Assembly (NCBI RefSeq): GCF_028389875.1
Contig: NC_084678.1
Location: 16,956,899 to 17,020,898, forward strand
Direction: 5' to 3'
Origin: Rhea pennata
Taxonomy: Eukaryota > Chordata > Aves > Rheiformes > Rheidae
DNA: 64,000 nucleotides
The first letter of the stretch is position 1, and the number at the start of each line of letters is the position of its first letter. Below are positions 22,981 through 36,035 of the stretch, piece after piece. The notes beneath the pieces are model-generated. The model saw only the letters and a list, made by a program, of their open reading frames with translations, was not told the origin of the DNA and ran no database searches. The position numbers and the translations under genes are program-made.

Positions 22981-25900
22981 TGCCTGGTGGAGAGAAGTGC
23001 TTTGCTGAAAGACAAAAATGCTTTTTGTCACATCACAAGTGATGTGAAATGTCTAATGGGATGCCAGGGGTTTTCTGGACTTTCCACATACTCTTTTCAG
23101 ATCTCTTCTTCCGCCTATTCCCTAGGAGACCTGGGAGGTGAAACAGTTTGGAGCTCAAGGCCATAGCTGTTCTCATGAGTGTCTAGACAAAAAGACAGAA
23201 ATAATTGCATGCTTTGTGGTACATATCAGCAGGAGCACTTAAATAAAAGCAAACAAACTGGCTTAAAAATTCCAAGTTCTCAAGCGTGGGAAGCACTAAA
23301 CTTTCTCGTCGCCTTTATTCCTCTGTGAAGTTACCCTAATGCATGTTGCTTTCTGTCCCTTCACCTGGGAGCTCTGAGATGCCTGCTGTCTTTCACTGAT
23401 GTTAATGACTGCCTGGACCCTGGAGGTGCAACAGTGCTTTACGAAACAAAATCTCACTTCCAGGAGTCTTAATCAAGGACCTGATCCTGTTGAAGCTAGA
23501 GGCCTAAGGGAGCATGGAATTTTCATTGCAATTAACAGCTTCTGCACTGGCAGATTTCCAGGCATTGAATACTGTTGCCAATTAAGGCTTTAATTGTATT
23601 AAAGCAAGGGACTTTTTTGCACAGCCACTAATTTCCCCTGGGTGTTAAAACACACAAATTGACAGTCTCCTGTTTTTCTTAATACATGAGTTGATCTGTA
23701 AGCAGCCTTACAAGAAAGAAGAAAGCATTAAGGTCACAGACTGTGGCATTTGCTGTGATCACACAAGTTCTTTTAAACAGAATAAAACCATGCTGAAGTC
23801 TCTTCCTAAATCTTAAGGACTGTGAAAGTGTGTATGACAAATAATGGACTTCGAGTTCTTGAGAACATGATGATGCTAAAGAGAGGCTGTTTATCCCCAT
23901 AACACTGTGATTAGAAACTTATTTTGCTTGCTTACTCGTCAGCTGTGTTCGTGTGCCTTTTCAGCAGTGGCCCACTGTTTGTACCTATCCAGACACTTGA
24001 TACTCAAAAAGATGCATCAGTGGTGATGCATAAGTAGGATCACGCTCTGCTGTCCACAAAAAAATCAGTTTTGCTGCAGCTTCAGTCTGTATAACCAGAT
24101 CTATACTGCTAATGATGCAGCTGTTCAGACCTGTGGAGTACAACTGAAATGGATATGGAACATGATTCTGAGAAGTGACTGTGGCTGCTGCTTAAGCAGC
24201 TCTGAAAAAGAATCCTACTTAGGTAGTCAGAGATGGCATGCTGATAGCTCTTTTATGTCTTGATCAGTAATTAAATGTGAGGATTTCAGTGTCATGGTAT
24301 TTATCACATTTTAGACTTGTGCTTTATACAATTTATTACAGGAAGCACAGATGTTTTATTCCAAATTATTTTGCATGATGAGTGAGCCCTTTGCAAAACT
24401 TTCCAACTAAAGACAGATGTTTCTGAGAATATAAGTCATAATACAGTCTTCAGATTTTTGATGTGTTTGAGATCAGCCTATTTTGCCCATGACAGTTTAC
24501 AAAAATTTATTTCTCTGAAGAGTTGCTGTATCTTTCCAAGCTGAAACAGCTTCATTTCCATACCTAGTAATCACTTTTTCTTTTAACATGCTTTACACTG
24601 AGGTGAAGTTAAGAGCTAATCAGCTAATAATCGTGGAAGTCATGCCACTGGCCTTTTTTAGCCCTGGCAGAAGATTAGTTTTCTCTAACCCCTTTGGAAT
24701 TTCCCTGCTATGCAAACATTTATTAACTGTTAGCAGCAGAAGGCGAGAAGTTTCTGTTATAAGAAAAAGCTTTTAAATGACTACTCTGTTAATCACAGTG
24801 CTATCCGTAGCATCTGTGGAAGTGATAATCGATACAGGATACAAATGTGTACAGAAGCCCCTTAGCCCGCATATGCCTGTCTGAGCGCAGACATGAAGAT
24901 CAGTGATGAACTTAACTCTGGACGGTATTTATATGCCATGCTCTAATGAACTTCCTACGACAGATCATCTTTTTATGTGACCATGAGATAAAGGCCTCAG
25001 GATAACTGCCTGTGATACAGGTGGCTCCAAACAAAAGCAGAACTGGATTTAATTCAGATCATGTGTTTGTGTAGGTGCTTTGATACAAGAAAGAAAGGGG
25101 AATTTGCAACCACTGTAGTTATACAGAGATAATTCTGCCTAAAGGCAATTCTTTCAGGACCAGCTGTGCATCATACTATGTAGGAAAAGACAAAACCATC
25201 TAAATGGCCCTTGCCCCTGCATTCTGTTCGGGCCTGAAGAACAGCCAGGTTTGAAAGGTACTGCATATTTGGTACACAGAATTAGAATTGCAGGTGTGCC
25301 AAGAACTGAGGCCATCATGAAATCAGTGATCATCTGCTGAGGTGAATTATTGATGGACAGCAGAATGGACAAGTCTAGAACACAAGCAGGGCCACCCCAG
25401 CAAAAGGGAGGGAGCTACTGAGTTGAAAGATGCTACTTCCCTCATAACAGCATCACCACAAGCCCTGTGATTAGAGGAGGAAGGCAGCTGAGGAGCAGAT
25501 GCATCTGATTGCTAGCTATGGACAGATAAAGTTATCTAAAGACTGGAAGTAGCAAATAGGCTAAAAACCTGGGTGTTGGAAATGGTCCTAGATGTAATAA
25601 GTTGACTTTGACAATATTGGACTATGACCTGAGGGCACAATGCCATTCTTTTTGGTTTAGGATGCTGTTAAAGAAGTTAGCCCTGTTTATGTGGTGACAA
25701 TTTCACCTCATTTGGAACTACTGAAAGATGCAGGATAACTCAGTGTAAAACACCACTGCAAAAGCACAGAGAGTGCTTCAAGAACCGAGGTGTGACCTCT
25801 CTTGGGGAAACAACACTTGAATCTGGTGATTGTACGTTGTGAAACTGCTTTGCAGACTTCACTGGACAGACAAAGAGTTCCCCACGTAAAGAGCAGGAGG

Positions 25901-27046
25901 ATGGACACTTTCTCATGACATCAGGAGTTTCAGCAAGTTGCCTAGTTTTGAGGAAATAGCACCTATGTGCTGCACCTGTGACATGCCTGCAAAATAGGTT
26001 AAGTGAAGAACACGCAGCGCAAGGCACAACCACGAAGGGCAGAAAATCCTGAGAAAAGAAAATACGTATTCTTGACTTTGCAGTAACTTGGCTCGGCCCC
26101 ATTGACACTGTCGAGAGAAATCTGCATTTTTCCTAGAAATCTGTCTCTTGCCAAGAACCACACCATGTTAGCAGTGTCTGTCACACAGACACACAGAGGC
26201 TTTTCCCAGTGCTTTCCTCTGCCCCAATGTGGGCATTGCCCTGCTGAAGGAATCAAAAGCTGTAATTAGAAATGGGAGGGAGAGGAATCATGAGTATCCC
26301 GAGCTCTCATCAGGCCAAAGGATGTCAGAGCATATAGGGCAGGTGCTTTCTCACACTGGAACTTCATACAAATTGGAAATCCCACACAAAAAGCACTCCT
26401 AGTGTATAATGCATATTTTGTTTGCTGACCTCAGGCGTTTCCTGCAGTGTTGGTGCTCAGTTTTGTTTCTAGTGCTTCTGAAATCCCTTACAGAGGTGTT
26501 TTTTTTCTACAGTCCTCTGGTAAAACCAACTTCCATGATGACTGTCCGGGGCTTTCTGATAATTTCTCGATGTTTGCTTAAGCTATTTTTTTTTAATGTC
26601 TGAAAACAATTCATAAGGATGCACTTCCCAGCAATTAGTTTTTCTTCCTCTGGGTAGGGCAGCAATTGCAACTTCATGACACTAATTACTGGATAGGCTG
26701 ATTAAATTTTCTGTTGAAATGAAGCAGCAACTCAATACTAAAAAGAGTCAGAATCTCGTGTAGAAAAAAAAGCATGATGGAGGACTTTGAGCAGAAAACT
26801 TGGACAATGCAGTGTTCAACGTCACTAGGGAAAAAATGACCAGAGCTTCTTCCATAAAGTTGGTTCTCTTCAACTGGAAACCAGAAGAGGAGGAAGATTA
26901 GCAATGAATTAGTCAGTTGTGGAATTAAGCCCCATGTTCATTTCTAAACACAGAAATCACTTTCTGGAGCTCAAAGAAATCTTCTCATTCCTTCTCTGTT
27001 ACATTGTCTTTCATTGAAGCTGAGGGCTGCTGACTCCAAATGAGTT

Positions 27047-27067
27047 TGCAATATATATATATATATT
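27047..27067. repeat. (AT)n microsatellite
   Basis: A short perfect AT dinucleotide run of about nine units ends in a T run. Confidence 0.85.
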
Positions 27068-28654
27068 TTTGTTTTAAACAAGCGTGACCTTTTGAATGCC
27101 ACATTACCCACATCCTCTTTTGAGGGTATCATCAGGAGATCAGCAGAAAACTGCCTCTGCAGCAGTCTCACCTTGCCCACAATCATGTTGTTATGTGCTA
27201 CCAAAAGGTAGTTGTGAAGATGAGGCAGTAGATACATTTGCTTAAGAATTCACAGGATAAAACATCCTTCACTTTCCTGAAAGAAAATCCTTGCTGGAAG
27301 AACAGGCAGTAATCTTGTTACCATTACTAACTCATGAGTAATGCCTTCTTTTTTTTGTACGTGTCCATAGATGACACTGTCTTTGCTAAGCCATATACAC
27401 ACGAACCACCACAGTTGCACGTTGCCCATGCAGTCCTCCCCTAGCAGCTACTCCCTACCAGGGTGGCCGTGACAGGAGCAAACGCCTGCAGGGGAGACTA
27501 ATGCGTAAACCTGCCTGCTGTCCAACCCTCTGTCCTAGATCAGCTGTGCCTAAGATGCGAAGCACAAGCAAGAAACTACGGACAGAAATGTCCTGCTGGT
27601 GCAGTGTCACTGCTCTGCCAGGGACCGGTCCAGCAGCTGGGGGAAGCAGCTGCCAGCGTGCAACAAACAACATTATTTAGAAAATGCTTCATCATTTGAA
27701 GCTTACATCCTTCAGCCTAAGGGATGACGTAGGAAATGACTGGAGGCACTGATCCAGTGCAGCTGTAAGAAGCCTGCATTTACGATATACCATAAAGACT
27801 ACTGTAAGGGTAGATGAAACTCACTGTAAAATCAAACAAGTCCTTAAATGCCTTGCTGAAACAGAAAGCTGCAGAGTTCACGTGTTCAATTCCTATCCAG
27901 GAACTCCTCCTCTGCCAGTTCTCAGAAGTCAAATAACCTAATACTGGCTCCCCTGCAAACTTCCTTAAGTATTTTTTTTTGAGTCATACTCTCCCACAAA
28001 AGTTGAGTTGCTCCTTAAAGAAAATAAATGTCCTAATGAGACTGTCACAGAGAAAATAAGGAGTTCTTTGTTTCCAGAACAAAGCGGTACGATTAGACCC
28101 TCCTCTGTGGCTGGTTCTTTAAATGTAACATTCAGATGAATGCGCAGGTGGGCCGTGTTTTGCTTCTTTGAGATTTTGCCAGTATCTGTATGCTGTCACT
28201 GAAGCACTGCTCGCTCACATGTGCTTTTGTATCTAGAGAACAGGGACAGCTGTGCGATACCAAGGGCTGTCACACCCTGCTATAAGATTTTTCTCCTCCT
28301 ACACTAAACAAAGCTTAGTTTTACATCTGAGGCTATGCGTAGTACCCACGTGTATTGAATACCATGCTTTTTGTAGTGAGGATGAAACCAGCTGGTTACC
28401 TGAGGCAGTGGGAGGACAGCTACTGAATCAAAACCAGCTGCTCCCATGTAGCTGTGTCCTCTGCAAGGATGAAGCTCTCCCAAATCAGCACCCATGTTCT
28501 CAGTATGGTGGAAATTTTGACAATTCATCTCTAGGCAATAAGAAGAGCTGGGATCACGGGACTTTCGCCCCACAAACCGTGAAAGACCTAGTAAATGTCA
28601 CATGAGTGCAGCTGCTGTAACAAAGTGCAGGGGATCTCTGTAAACGAGAGGTGC

Positions 28655-28689
28655 TGAGTCACAGGCTTGGTTGTTTCTGCATGACGTCA
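28655..28689. promoter_or_regulatory. Candidate enhancer pair: AP-1/MARE half and CRE palindrome
   Basis: TGAGTCA at 28655-28661, in the wider context GTGCTGAGTCAC, and a perfect CRE, TGACGTCA, at 28682-28689 lie 20 bases apart. Both are strong bZIP sites. There is no gene start nearby, so any role is inference. Confidence 0.35.
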
Positions 28690-29353
28690 TATCGGTACAC
28701 AACCTACAAAACTGGGCAAAAGGAGAACTTGATTCTGCCTTTGCCGGAGGTAGTCTGCGTTTGAGGTTCAGAGTCGTGAACTGGGGAATGCACGCTCCTT
28801 ATCTTCCAAGTTTCCCTCTAAATATTCCTTACCTTCTGGGAAGGCCAAGACAAGTCCAATAAATCACCTGCCCAACTTCAGTATCACAGAAAGTACAGAG
28901 ACAGAAATAGAAACTAGCAGTGAGGATCTTGATGGTCAGATTGAGACTGAACAAGCCCTTCCGAGCATGTCCTCGCAGTTGGGTCTGAACTCTCCAAACC
29001 TTTAAACAGCCCCTTGTGCTTCACAGTGGAAAACACCCTTCTCGCTACCCGCCTCACGCTCAGAAGCTGGGCCCAGATCACCCAATGCACATATCCGCCA
29101 AGCTTGTTTTTTTCTGTTTAGAAATATCTAGGAAGTCATCCTTTTCCTGCCCTTCTACAGAAAAATGACCAAATCTCCCAGCTCCACTCCCATGGTAAAG
29201 CTACGTGCAGCCCAGTTGGAGCTCTTCCACGATCGGAGCAGTGTCCGGGAGGGCCCCAAACCAAGCACTGGCTGCTGTGGGCACAGAAAGGGTGACCTGG
29301 GGCTCCAGGCACCTGATGCGCTTCTTGAGGCTGAGCTGGTGTTGCGCTTCCCT

Positions 29354-29367
29354 CCCCCCCCCCCCCC
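29354..29367. repeat. Poly-C tract
   Basis: Fourteen consecutive C on the plus strand, after CCT. Confidence 0.9.
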
Positions 29368-31003
29368 AAATGCAATACTAACTCTCTGATTTCCAACAGT
29401 ACTTAGTCATTCAGGGACAGTGGGCTGCCGTAGCCCTCTCCCTAAACATTGAGCAAGATGGAAAATGCCAATGTTTTTTAAAGGGTAAGCAAACAATTGC
29501 TTTGGGAAGACCCCTGTTTTACATTGACCCAGAATTAATACATGAAGTGCTTGCTGTTCTAAACAGTCAGGGAATTGTGTAAGCATTATTATATCTGTCA
29601 TTCCAAGCTTCCTGACCAAGTTTCCCAGAAAACTGATGTAAGCAAAGAGCATCAGAAGATTTAATCAACTTACTCTATTTTTATTCGAGTTAAGAGGATG
29701 CAATGCCCAGACTGAGGCTTAACCATGATACAGTTAGCACCTTGTGAGCAACCTGAGGAGACCCAGACAACAGCCGAACAAACAGAAACCTGCTTCAGCC
29801 TTGAACCCATTCTCTGGATTAATTTCCATGAGTGAACATTTCAGCCTCTCTAGGCAGAAGCAAGCTCTCTGGCAAGCTCTCTAGGCAAGCTTCTCTGTAA
29901 AAGACAACTGTCCTTCTACAATCCACTTGAAAGTGAACCCTGGGAATAAGTGAAAATTACAACATGCTTTGTAATCACCACAAGAAACTGGATCCAATTT
30001 TTTGGTAAAAAAAAAACAAAAAAACCCAAAAAAACGTTAGCTACCTTCTTTCCTTTATCTGTAGACTACCGAGTCAATATGCTACACTGTTGTCTGAACA
30101 AGTCTGCTAGTTATTCAGTACTCTCAAAGAAGTAACTGAATCTACTGAGGGAGACCGTGGATGAAAGATACTGCCACCGTTTCTTACCTGACATCGTAAC
30201 AAGGCAGCAATCATTTGCAGTTTTGGAACATCCTTATTGCAAAGACCTCTAAACACTTCCTAAATCTGGGATATAGCAAGCTCATTCCATTTTCCAAGAA
30301 GGGAAACCAGGGGACTTTGAGGACTAGCTCAGGCAGCTGGGAAGTGGCAGAAGGGATAGGGAGCAAGTAGCCCTCCAGCCCACACCATGGCACATGGCCA
30401 GACCGTGACTCTGAAGCAGGCACCCTTTGGGAGCTCTAGTACAGTGCTAAGGCTACCAAAGTATTAGAGCTTTCTTTATTGTGAAAAGAATCAACAAATC
30501 AAACCATTTCCTTTGCTGTAATGTCTTTCATTGTGTTTTTCACATTTTCATAAAAAGGATGCTTTTTCAGTAGGTTTTGGGGTGTGGGAGTTGGCCAACA
30601 TGAGGCAAAACATTTCATTTCATTAAAAAAAAAAAGAAAAAGGAAAAATGATTTGATGACAGAGTGTCACCCAGCTCCAGCAGCAGCTGTAGCAGGAGAC
30701 CAATGGCCATGAGCCACACTGAGCCCAGGAGCATTTAGCTGATCCTTGCTCCTTACCTGGCGGCAAAACCAATCCCGACTCGCCACCGGCTTGATTGTGA
30801 GCCCTCTCGTTTCCTATTTATCCAACTGGCCCAGGCTAGGAGAAGGTCCCAGCTCCTGCGAGACCTCTCATTTACTCTGAGCGACATCCCCATTTCAGGA
30901 AGCTCCTAGAACAGAAAGGAACAGAAATTACAGACTGAGGGAAAGAAACGAGGCCAGAGGAATTAAAGATGAGACTGGGAGAGGGAAACCATCTCCTTCA
31001 TCG

Positions 31004-31200
31004 CACGTGCATGACTAAGGCTTTGTCACGTGCCTGCCTGTAAGGTGGCACCTAAGCCCAGCGGCTCAGCTCCAGGCACCGCAGGACGAGACTTCCCTGG
31101 GGCAGAACGGGCCGTGCCCAGGAGTCGCGTTCGGGGCTCTGGCCCTGGTCAGCTCAGCGCGCTTCCCCAGAGGGTCAGAGCCCTTCACTGTCCCTCCGTA
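31004..31200. promoter_or_regulatory. Paired CACGTG E-boxes next to a CpG-rich patch
   Basis: CACGTG occurs at 31004-31009 and 31027-31032; the second sits in GTCACGTGCC, close to a USF/TFE-type site. A CpG-rich patch follows directly. It could be an enhancer or an unannotated promoter. No transcript can be inferred from sequence. Confidence 0.3.
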
Positions 31201-33861
31201 ACAATTTTCTGTAAAATCAGGATGCAATTTTTTCTGCTTCCATATGTTTTCAGACTTCACCACTGAAAGCTCAGAAGCACCGTATGTGCCAAGCCCTCCT
31301 CCAGCTGGGCTACGCTGGAAGGTAACGGCCAGGCAAGCAAAGACCGGGCTGGCACAGCTGGGTCACGGTCTGGCAGCGCTGCTGGTGTTGCAATCCTGGG
31401 CAGGAGTTCAGGGCAATTACTTTGTCCTGAGCATCATGTCACCCAGTTTCCAGTTGTCACCCTGCCCGTTTAGTGAGCCGCTCTCAGGCAGGGCACGTAT
31501 GTGCTTTGGCACCTCAGCTTAAGAGGTCGCTGCGTGTTTGCCAGGCACATTTGCTCTGCAGCCTGCTCTCATCTTTCTGCTCCTGCTCGCAGACAACACT
31601 GACTTCTCACCCTCATCTCTGTCCCCGAGGCCACTGGCCGCGTCTGTCTGCAGCACTGTCCCGAAGGAGCTCTGCTCTGTTGCCTTCAGGTCACTGCCAA
31701 CGTGGAAATAACCTGCTCAGCGAGGAGCGATGTATTTCAGCAAGGAGAGCCTGGGAAAATAACACAAACACAGTCAGGGAGACAAAAAAAAAAACCCAGC
31801 ACACACACATAGAAGATAAAAATCAGCACCTTCTCTATGGAACAGTGATGGGCAAATTCAGACAGGTTCAATATAAACTAACATTCCCCAGGTCCCTTTG
31901 CGCAGGCTCTACGGGGCTGAGCCTGCCGTGAAGTGTCCGGCCCAGCTGCCGAGCGCTGTGCGAGCGCACGTGGATGCAGAGCAAAGAGCAACCTCTGTCA
32001 AAAAGAAAACACGTAGGAATCTGTAGGCAGAAGGAATTTGCCTGGCCTGTGATTTAGGCATGGCTGTGGGGATCATTGGAGTTTGTTTGGATCGGGCTTA
32101 TGGAGCGGAAACACGGCCCTGCTCAGATCCTGCTGCATCCCTCTCTGCGCCTGGAAGAATCCCTCCTCTGGCAGTCACAGGTGCGAGCCAGCTCACTGGG
32201 AAAACCTTCCGCTGACTCCTCAGGTCGGTGTTAATCATTTACCTGCCTCCATTTCACACCCTCCAGCACTGGGCCAGCAGATGCACCACTTTTATTGCGG
32301 ACAGGTTTTTATGCCAGGAACGTGTCTGAACCAATCCCGCTGTGAGCAAGTAGTTTCCTGCCAGGGGAGACTCTGATGGGGTTTGGGGAGTCGCTGCCCT
32401 CTGTGAGTCACTGTCTCACCTGGATGCCAGGACCTGGACCGCTGAGCATGAGGCCCTAGACAGAGGCAAACCGAAGCAGCAGCCACGCCTGAGAAGACTG
32501 AATGAACTGTTGTGGGTTTTTGCGTGCCTTTCCCTCTTCCCCCTCTTCTATTTTAAGTATTTAACAGCATAAGATGATAGGGAAACACAGCTTGGAGAAC
32601 AGCGTGGGCTTGGGCCTTTTATGCAGGGCCCACAGCATTTGGGGAAATTATCTTCTCTATAGTAAATATCTGAGTCATCTCAGGAGATGTTTCAGTGTTA
32701 CCATGTACTTGTCCTTAGCCACAGCTTATAAGGAAAACAGTCATTTGAGTTATTAGGAAGGAGTTTGCACTGCTTTATTGTTCCTCTTTTCTCTCTGGGC
32801 ACGGGAAACTACAGTGAAAACCAAAAGGGGCTTTTATCCTTTAAGTTATTTCACCTTGTCAACTAATCAAATTTACAGTTAGTCATGGTTTGGTCTGTGA
32901 CTGCCTGATGCAGCATGCATGCGTGAGAAGAGGTGGGATCTGAGCAGGAGGAAGCTTCACGTGTCTTCGCTTGGCGCAGGGTGGTTTGGCTGTGAGACCA
33001 AACATTGGGAGCAGTCCCCAGCGGATTTAGCAGCGTAAAATTCTCGTGTAGAATTTTATCACATTTTCCATTTCCTGGAAACCAAGTGGGATTCATGTGC
33101 TTGGGGAATTGGATGCTTATTTATAAAGGTCAATGTTTACCAGGAAGATCCCCCACTGTTACACTGCCTGCAAGTCTACACAAGGAGAAACTTCGCTATG
33201 TAGAAATTCTGACTAAATCCGCATGAAGCTTGGCAGAGAAACCTCAGACAAGGTCTAACTGTTCCAATAAACAACCTAGAAATGGCAGCAGTGCCCCAAA
33301 TATTGTCTGCCCAGAAAGCGCCCCAAAGGGCTCGGCAGGCTGCCTCGGCTGGGCTGTGACACCAGCCAGCTACGGGGCTGAGTGCCAGCACCCCTGCTTG
33401 CACAAACAGCCCTCCAGACTGGAACCTTGCTACCTCTAGGCCAAAAAAACCTCACGAGGGCAAGCTGAACAACACACGAGCATTCACAGCGCTCCTTACC
33501 ATTGGAAGAGCAAGTGACCGAGGACACCGAATCTTTAGCACTTAGTGCTAACTAGGCAGCGCAGCAGGATGGGAACCCCATAAGCGTTTGGGTCTTCGTT
33601 GACCACAGCCAAGCTGGAGGCTCCAGCTGCAAAAGCCTTCAAACCCTCGGGGTCCTGCCCTTTACTCTGCCTGATGGAAAAGCACCACCCAGGAGCAGTA
33701 TTTCTCCATGTCACGCAGCACTTCAGTGGAAACCAAAACCCTTCTTGGCTTATTCAGCATGCAGGAAAGCCCAGGCCCTAGCAGAGACTAGGCCACCAGC
33801 GCCTTCGTTACAACTCTTTGCCTTAGCCAAATGCCTGAGGCCAAGGGGCTGGGGAGAAGCC

Positions 33862-34080
33862 CCCGTTTGGGGATGGAACAATTATCGGGGCGAAGATTAA
33901 ACATTAGGAAAGCTCCTGTGGGTGGGAACAGAGCGCTGGAAGAGGCAACTTTCGTGCTTGTGCAGCCTCCTTTGGAGGATGTGGAGAACAGGTTTGGCAA
34001 AGCCGCCAGGGAATCGCCAGGGTCAGTCCTGGCTCAGTGCAGAGGTGGGAGCGAGGGCTCTCTGCTGCTTTCAAACCATT
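33862..34080 (+). repeat. Old CR1 LINE 3' fragment (plus sense)
   Basis: Diverged CR1 3'-end blocks are recognisable in order: 'gattaaacattaggaaagct', 'gtgggaacagagcgctggaa', 'gtgcagcctcctttggagga', then 'ggtttggcaaagcc'. The copy lies in plus orientation, opposite to those in the ZGPAT introns. Its edges are approximate. Confidence 0.65.
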
Positions 34081-34734
34081 TTGTTTGCATCTGTCCCCAG
34101 CTGAGCCAACGCAGGGCAATGTCAGAACCACCAGACTGCTTCATCTCCTAGAGCCCAAAGCTGCGTGAGCAGGAGCGATCACCGTGGAGCCTGCTTGCTC
34201 GGGATCGCTGGCTTGGAGCGTGGGTGCAAACAGAGCGCCAGGGAGGCCCCAGCTCCAGAAAACCGAGGAACAGCAAAAGGGCAGGTGCTGCCCACAGGAG
34301 AGGCCCTGCTCAGCTAACCCACTGCGCGAAGCAAACGGCCTTTGGGTGTTGTGCAGCAAGGACGACACAGGAAAAGGCTGCCAGCAGCAGAGGTGGGGTT
34401 AAAATCCCCTTTTACTTGGTTATTTCAGCCTCCCTCTCATGAGTTAAGTGTGGGGCAGTTCCGCACAGCAGATTTTTGAGAGTGCATTCAGTGACTACTG
34501 CTTGGGCAAAAATACTTCTCTCTTGAACCACAAACTATTCCTGACAACTATTCAGCTAAAAGGAGCTATAAAAAGCCAAACTCAGTGGAGGCGGAATATG
34601 TAGGCACTGTGTCATCATTGCCACAGGCTGGAAAAAGCCCGAGAGAGTCGCCCTTGTTGACTTCCCTAAATGCATTTATGAAGCTTAAAAGAAGAAAAAA
34701 AATGCCTGCTGTCAGCAGGAGCAGGGCAGGGCGC

Positions 34735-34905
34735 TCCTCTCCTGCAGTTGTGCAACAGCACGCTCACGCCGGCCGCGCATCCCCGCCTGGCCGAGCGGGG
34801 CTCGCCGCGGCGCCGGCCGGCTGCTCCGGCGCGGGGTTTGCCCGGAGGCAGAGCCGCGTGCCCGCAGCCTGCCGCACGCTCGCGTGCATCCTTGCCTTCG
34901 GCTCA
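34735..34905. promoter_or_regulatory. Orphan CpG-rich island
   Basis: A block of about 170 bases with dense CG dinucleotides (for example 'ctcgccgcggcgccggccgg') lies in the gene-free interval. It is more than 800 bases beyond the TNFRSF6B stop and not at any recognised gene start. Function unknown. Confidence 0.4.
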
Positions 34906-35754
34906 CCAAGGCTCTTTTTGCTGCTCTCGGGGTTTGTGCTGAAGGCCGGTGCTTTACGATCGCAGGGTGCTGGCGAAAATGGGGCAGAAACAAGTAGGAG
35001 CCAGAAGACCTGTGGCAGCACCTCCCTCCCCCCCGCCCAAAATGAGACTAGGAAAGGCAGCTGGTAACAGAGACTCTTGTAATAAAATAACTTCTTTGCT
35101 TTTTTTCCTTTACAAAACAGATTCCATGTACGGTATAAAAGCAGGCAGCTCAGACATAAATTTAAAGCCAGCTGTACCAGTGACTTTAGGGGCATCCTAC
35201 CCCCAAGCTATCTCAGCACGCTCCAATCTCCAAACCAACGTGACAAACGCACGCAAGTGAATCCTCTGCAGAAAATACTATTAAATAATTAAAAAACCAA
35301 AACCAAAGACTGTTTAAAACTAAGCCTCACAGTAGCCTAAAAAGGGGGAACAGGGTCCTTCCCCAGAAAAATGACCTTGCTTGTGTGTTTCTCTTCTGAT
35401 AAAATACTGACCCGTATTAAGAGCTGGAAAATAAACAGCCAGCGCCCCGAGTTGGCCCAGGCCTCCGCGGGCACGTGGTGGCTCCGTGCTCAGACACGCT
35501 GCTGCTTGCAGCCAAGCGAGGTTCACCCAAGGCAGGGACAGAGAGGCGACGTACCCCTGCCCGCAGGCCGGGCCCAACGGCAGCTGCCGCGGAGCACGGT
35601 GCGACTCTGACCCATCGCTCGTCTTCTCCGCGGTGCATTTCAAGTTAGTTTTTGACAGATTAATAAGTTAATGAAGGCCCAGTGGAAAACAAAACAAAAA
35701 CACACACGCACAACGCCGACCCCCTCCCAAACCCTGGAGGTTCGATTCATGTTC

Positions 35755-36035
35755 TCAGTACAAGAGGAAGCGCTCCCGGACCTCCTCCTCGATCGAGTGC
35801 AGCTTGGTGGCCCGCAGCGCGTCCAGCAGCTCCCTGGTGACTTCGTAGTGACCCTCTTTCAGGCGGATGAGGAAAGCCCTGAACTTCTCCTGGATGACTG
35901 CCCTGCTCGCCGGCGCCTGCTTCCGCGGCGAGCGCTCGAGGATCTGCTGCAGGCGCTTCAGCTTTCTCACGGGGATGTTCTGGTACGCCACAAAGTCTAT
36001 CACGGCCTGCTCACAGTCCTCGTCTTCTAGGGCTG
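35755..36035 (-). CDS. TNFRSF6B: TNFRSF6B last coding exon
   Basis: It encodes the post-repeat tail: ALEDEDCEQAVIDFVAYQNI, then RKLKRLQQILERSPRKQAP, and ends VRERFLLY with TGA at 35755-35757. The acceptor region reads TCCTAGCAG, so either AG can be used, giving starts at 36035 or 36032 that differ by one Ala and keep the frame. Confidence 0.95.

Larger units (their letters stand above)
21030..30600. other. Intergenic region after ARFRP1
   Basis: No exon with recognisable homology was found on either strand. Open frames here are short (at most 122 codons, near 25740-26108) and look random. Contents seen: a poly-G tract at 22150, an A-rich tract at 22928, an (AT)n run at 27050, a poly-C tract at 29354, and a closely spaced MARE/AP-1 plus CRE pair at 28655-28689. 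Confidence 0.6.
30600..35700. other. GC-richer intergenic region before TNFRSF6B
   Basis: No gene was recognised. The base composition rises and several short CpG-rich patches occur (about 31040-31200, 34740-34900, 35450-35620). The long open frames across 31030-35640 follow these GC-rich patches and show no known protein. An old CR1 fragment lies at 33862-34080. The TNFRSF6B 3' UTR must occupy the part next to 35754; no perfect polyadenylation signal was found for it. Confidence 0.55.

Noticed and set aside
25740-26108. 122-codon minus-strand frame in the intergenic region
   Set aside because: No known motif, no splice context, and composition like the surrounding DNA.
33831-34151. 106-codon plus-strand frame
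   Set aside because: It covers a diverged CR1 3' end and is best explained by that repeat.
34585-35195. Open frames of 160 (plus) and 143 (minus) codons
   Set aside because: They follow a CpG-rich patch, overlap on opposite strands and show no recognisable protein.
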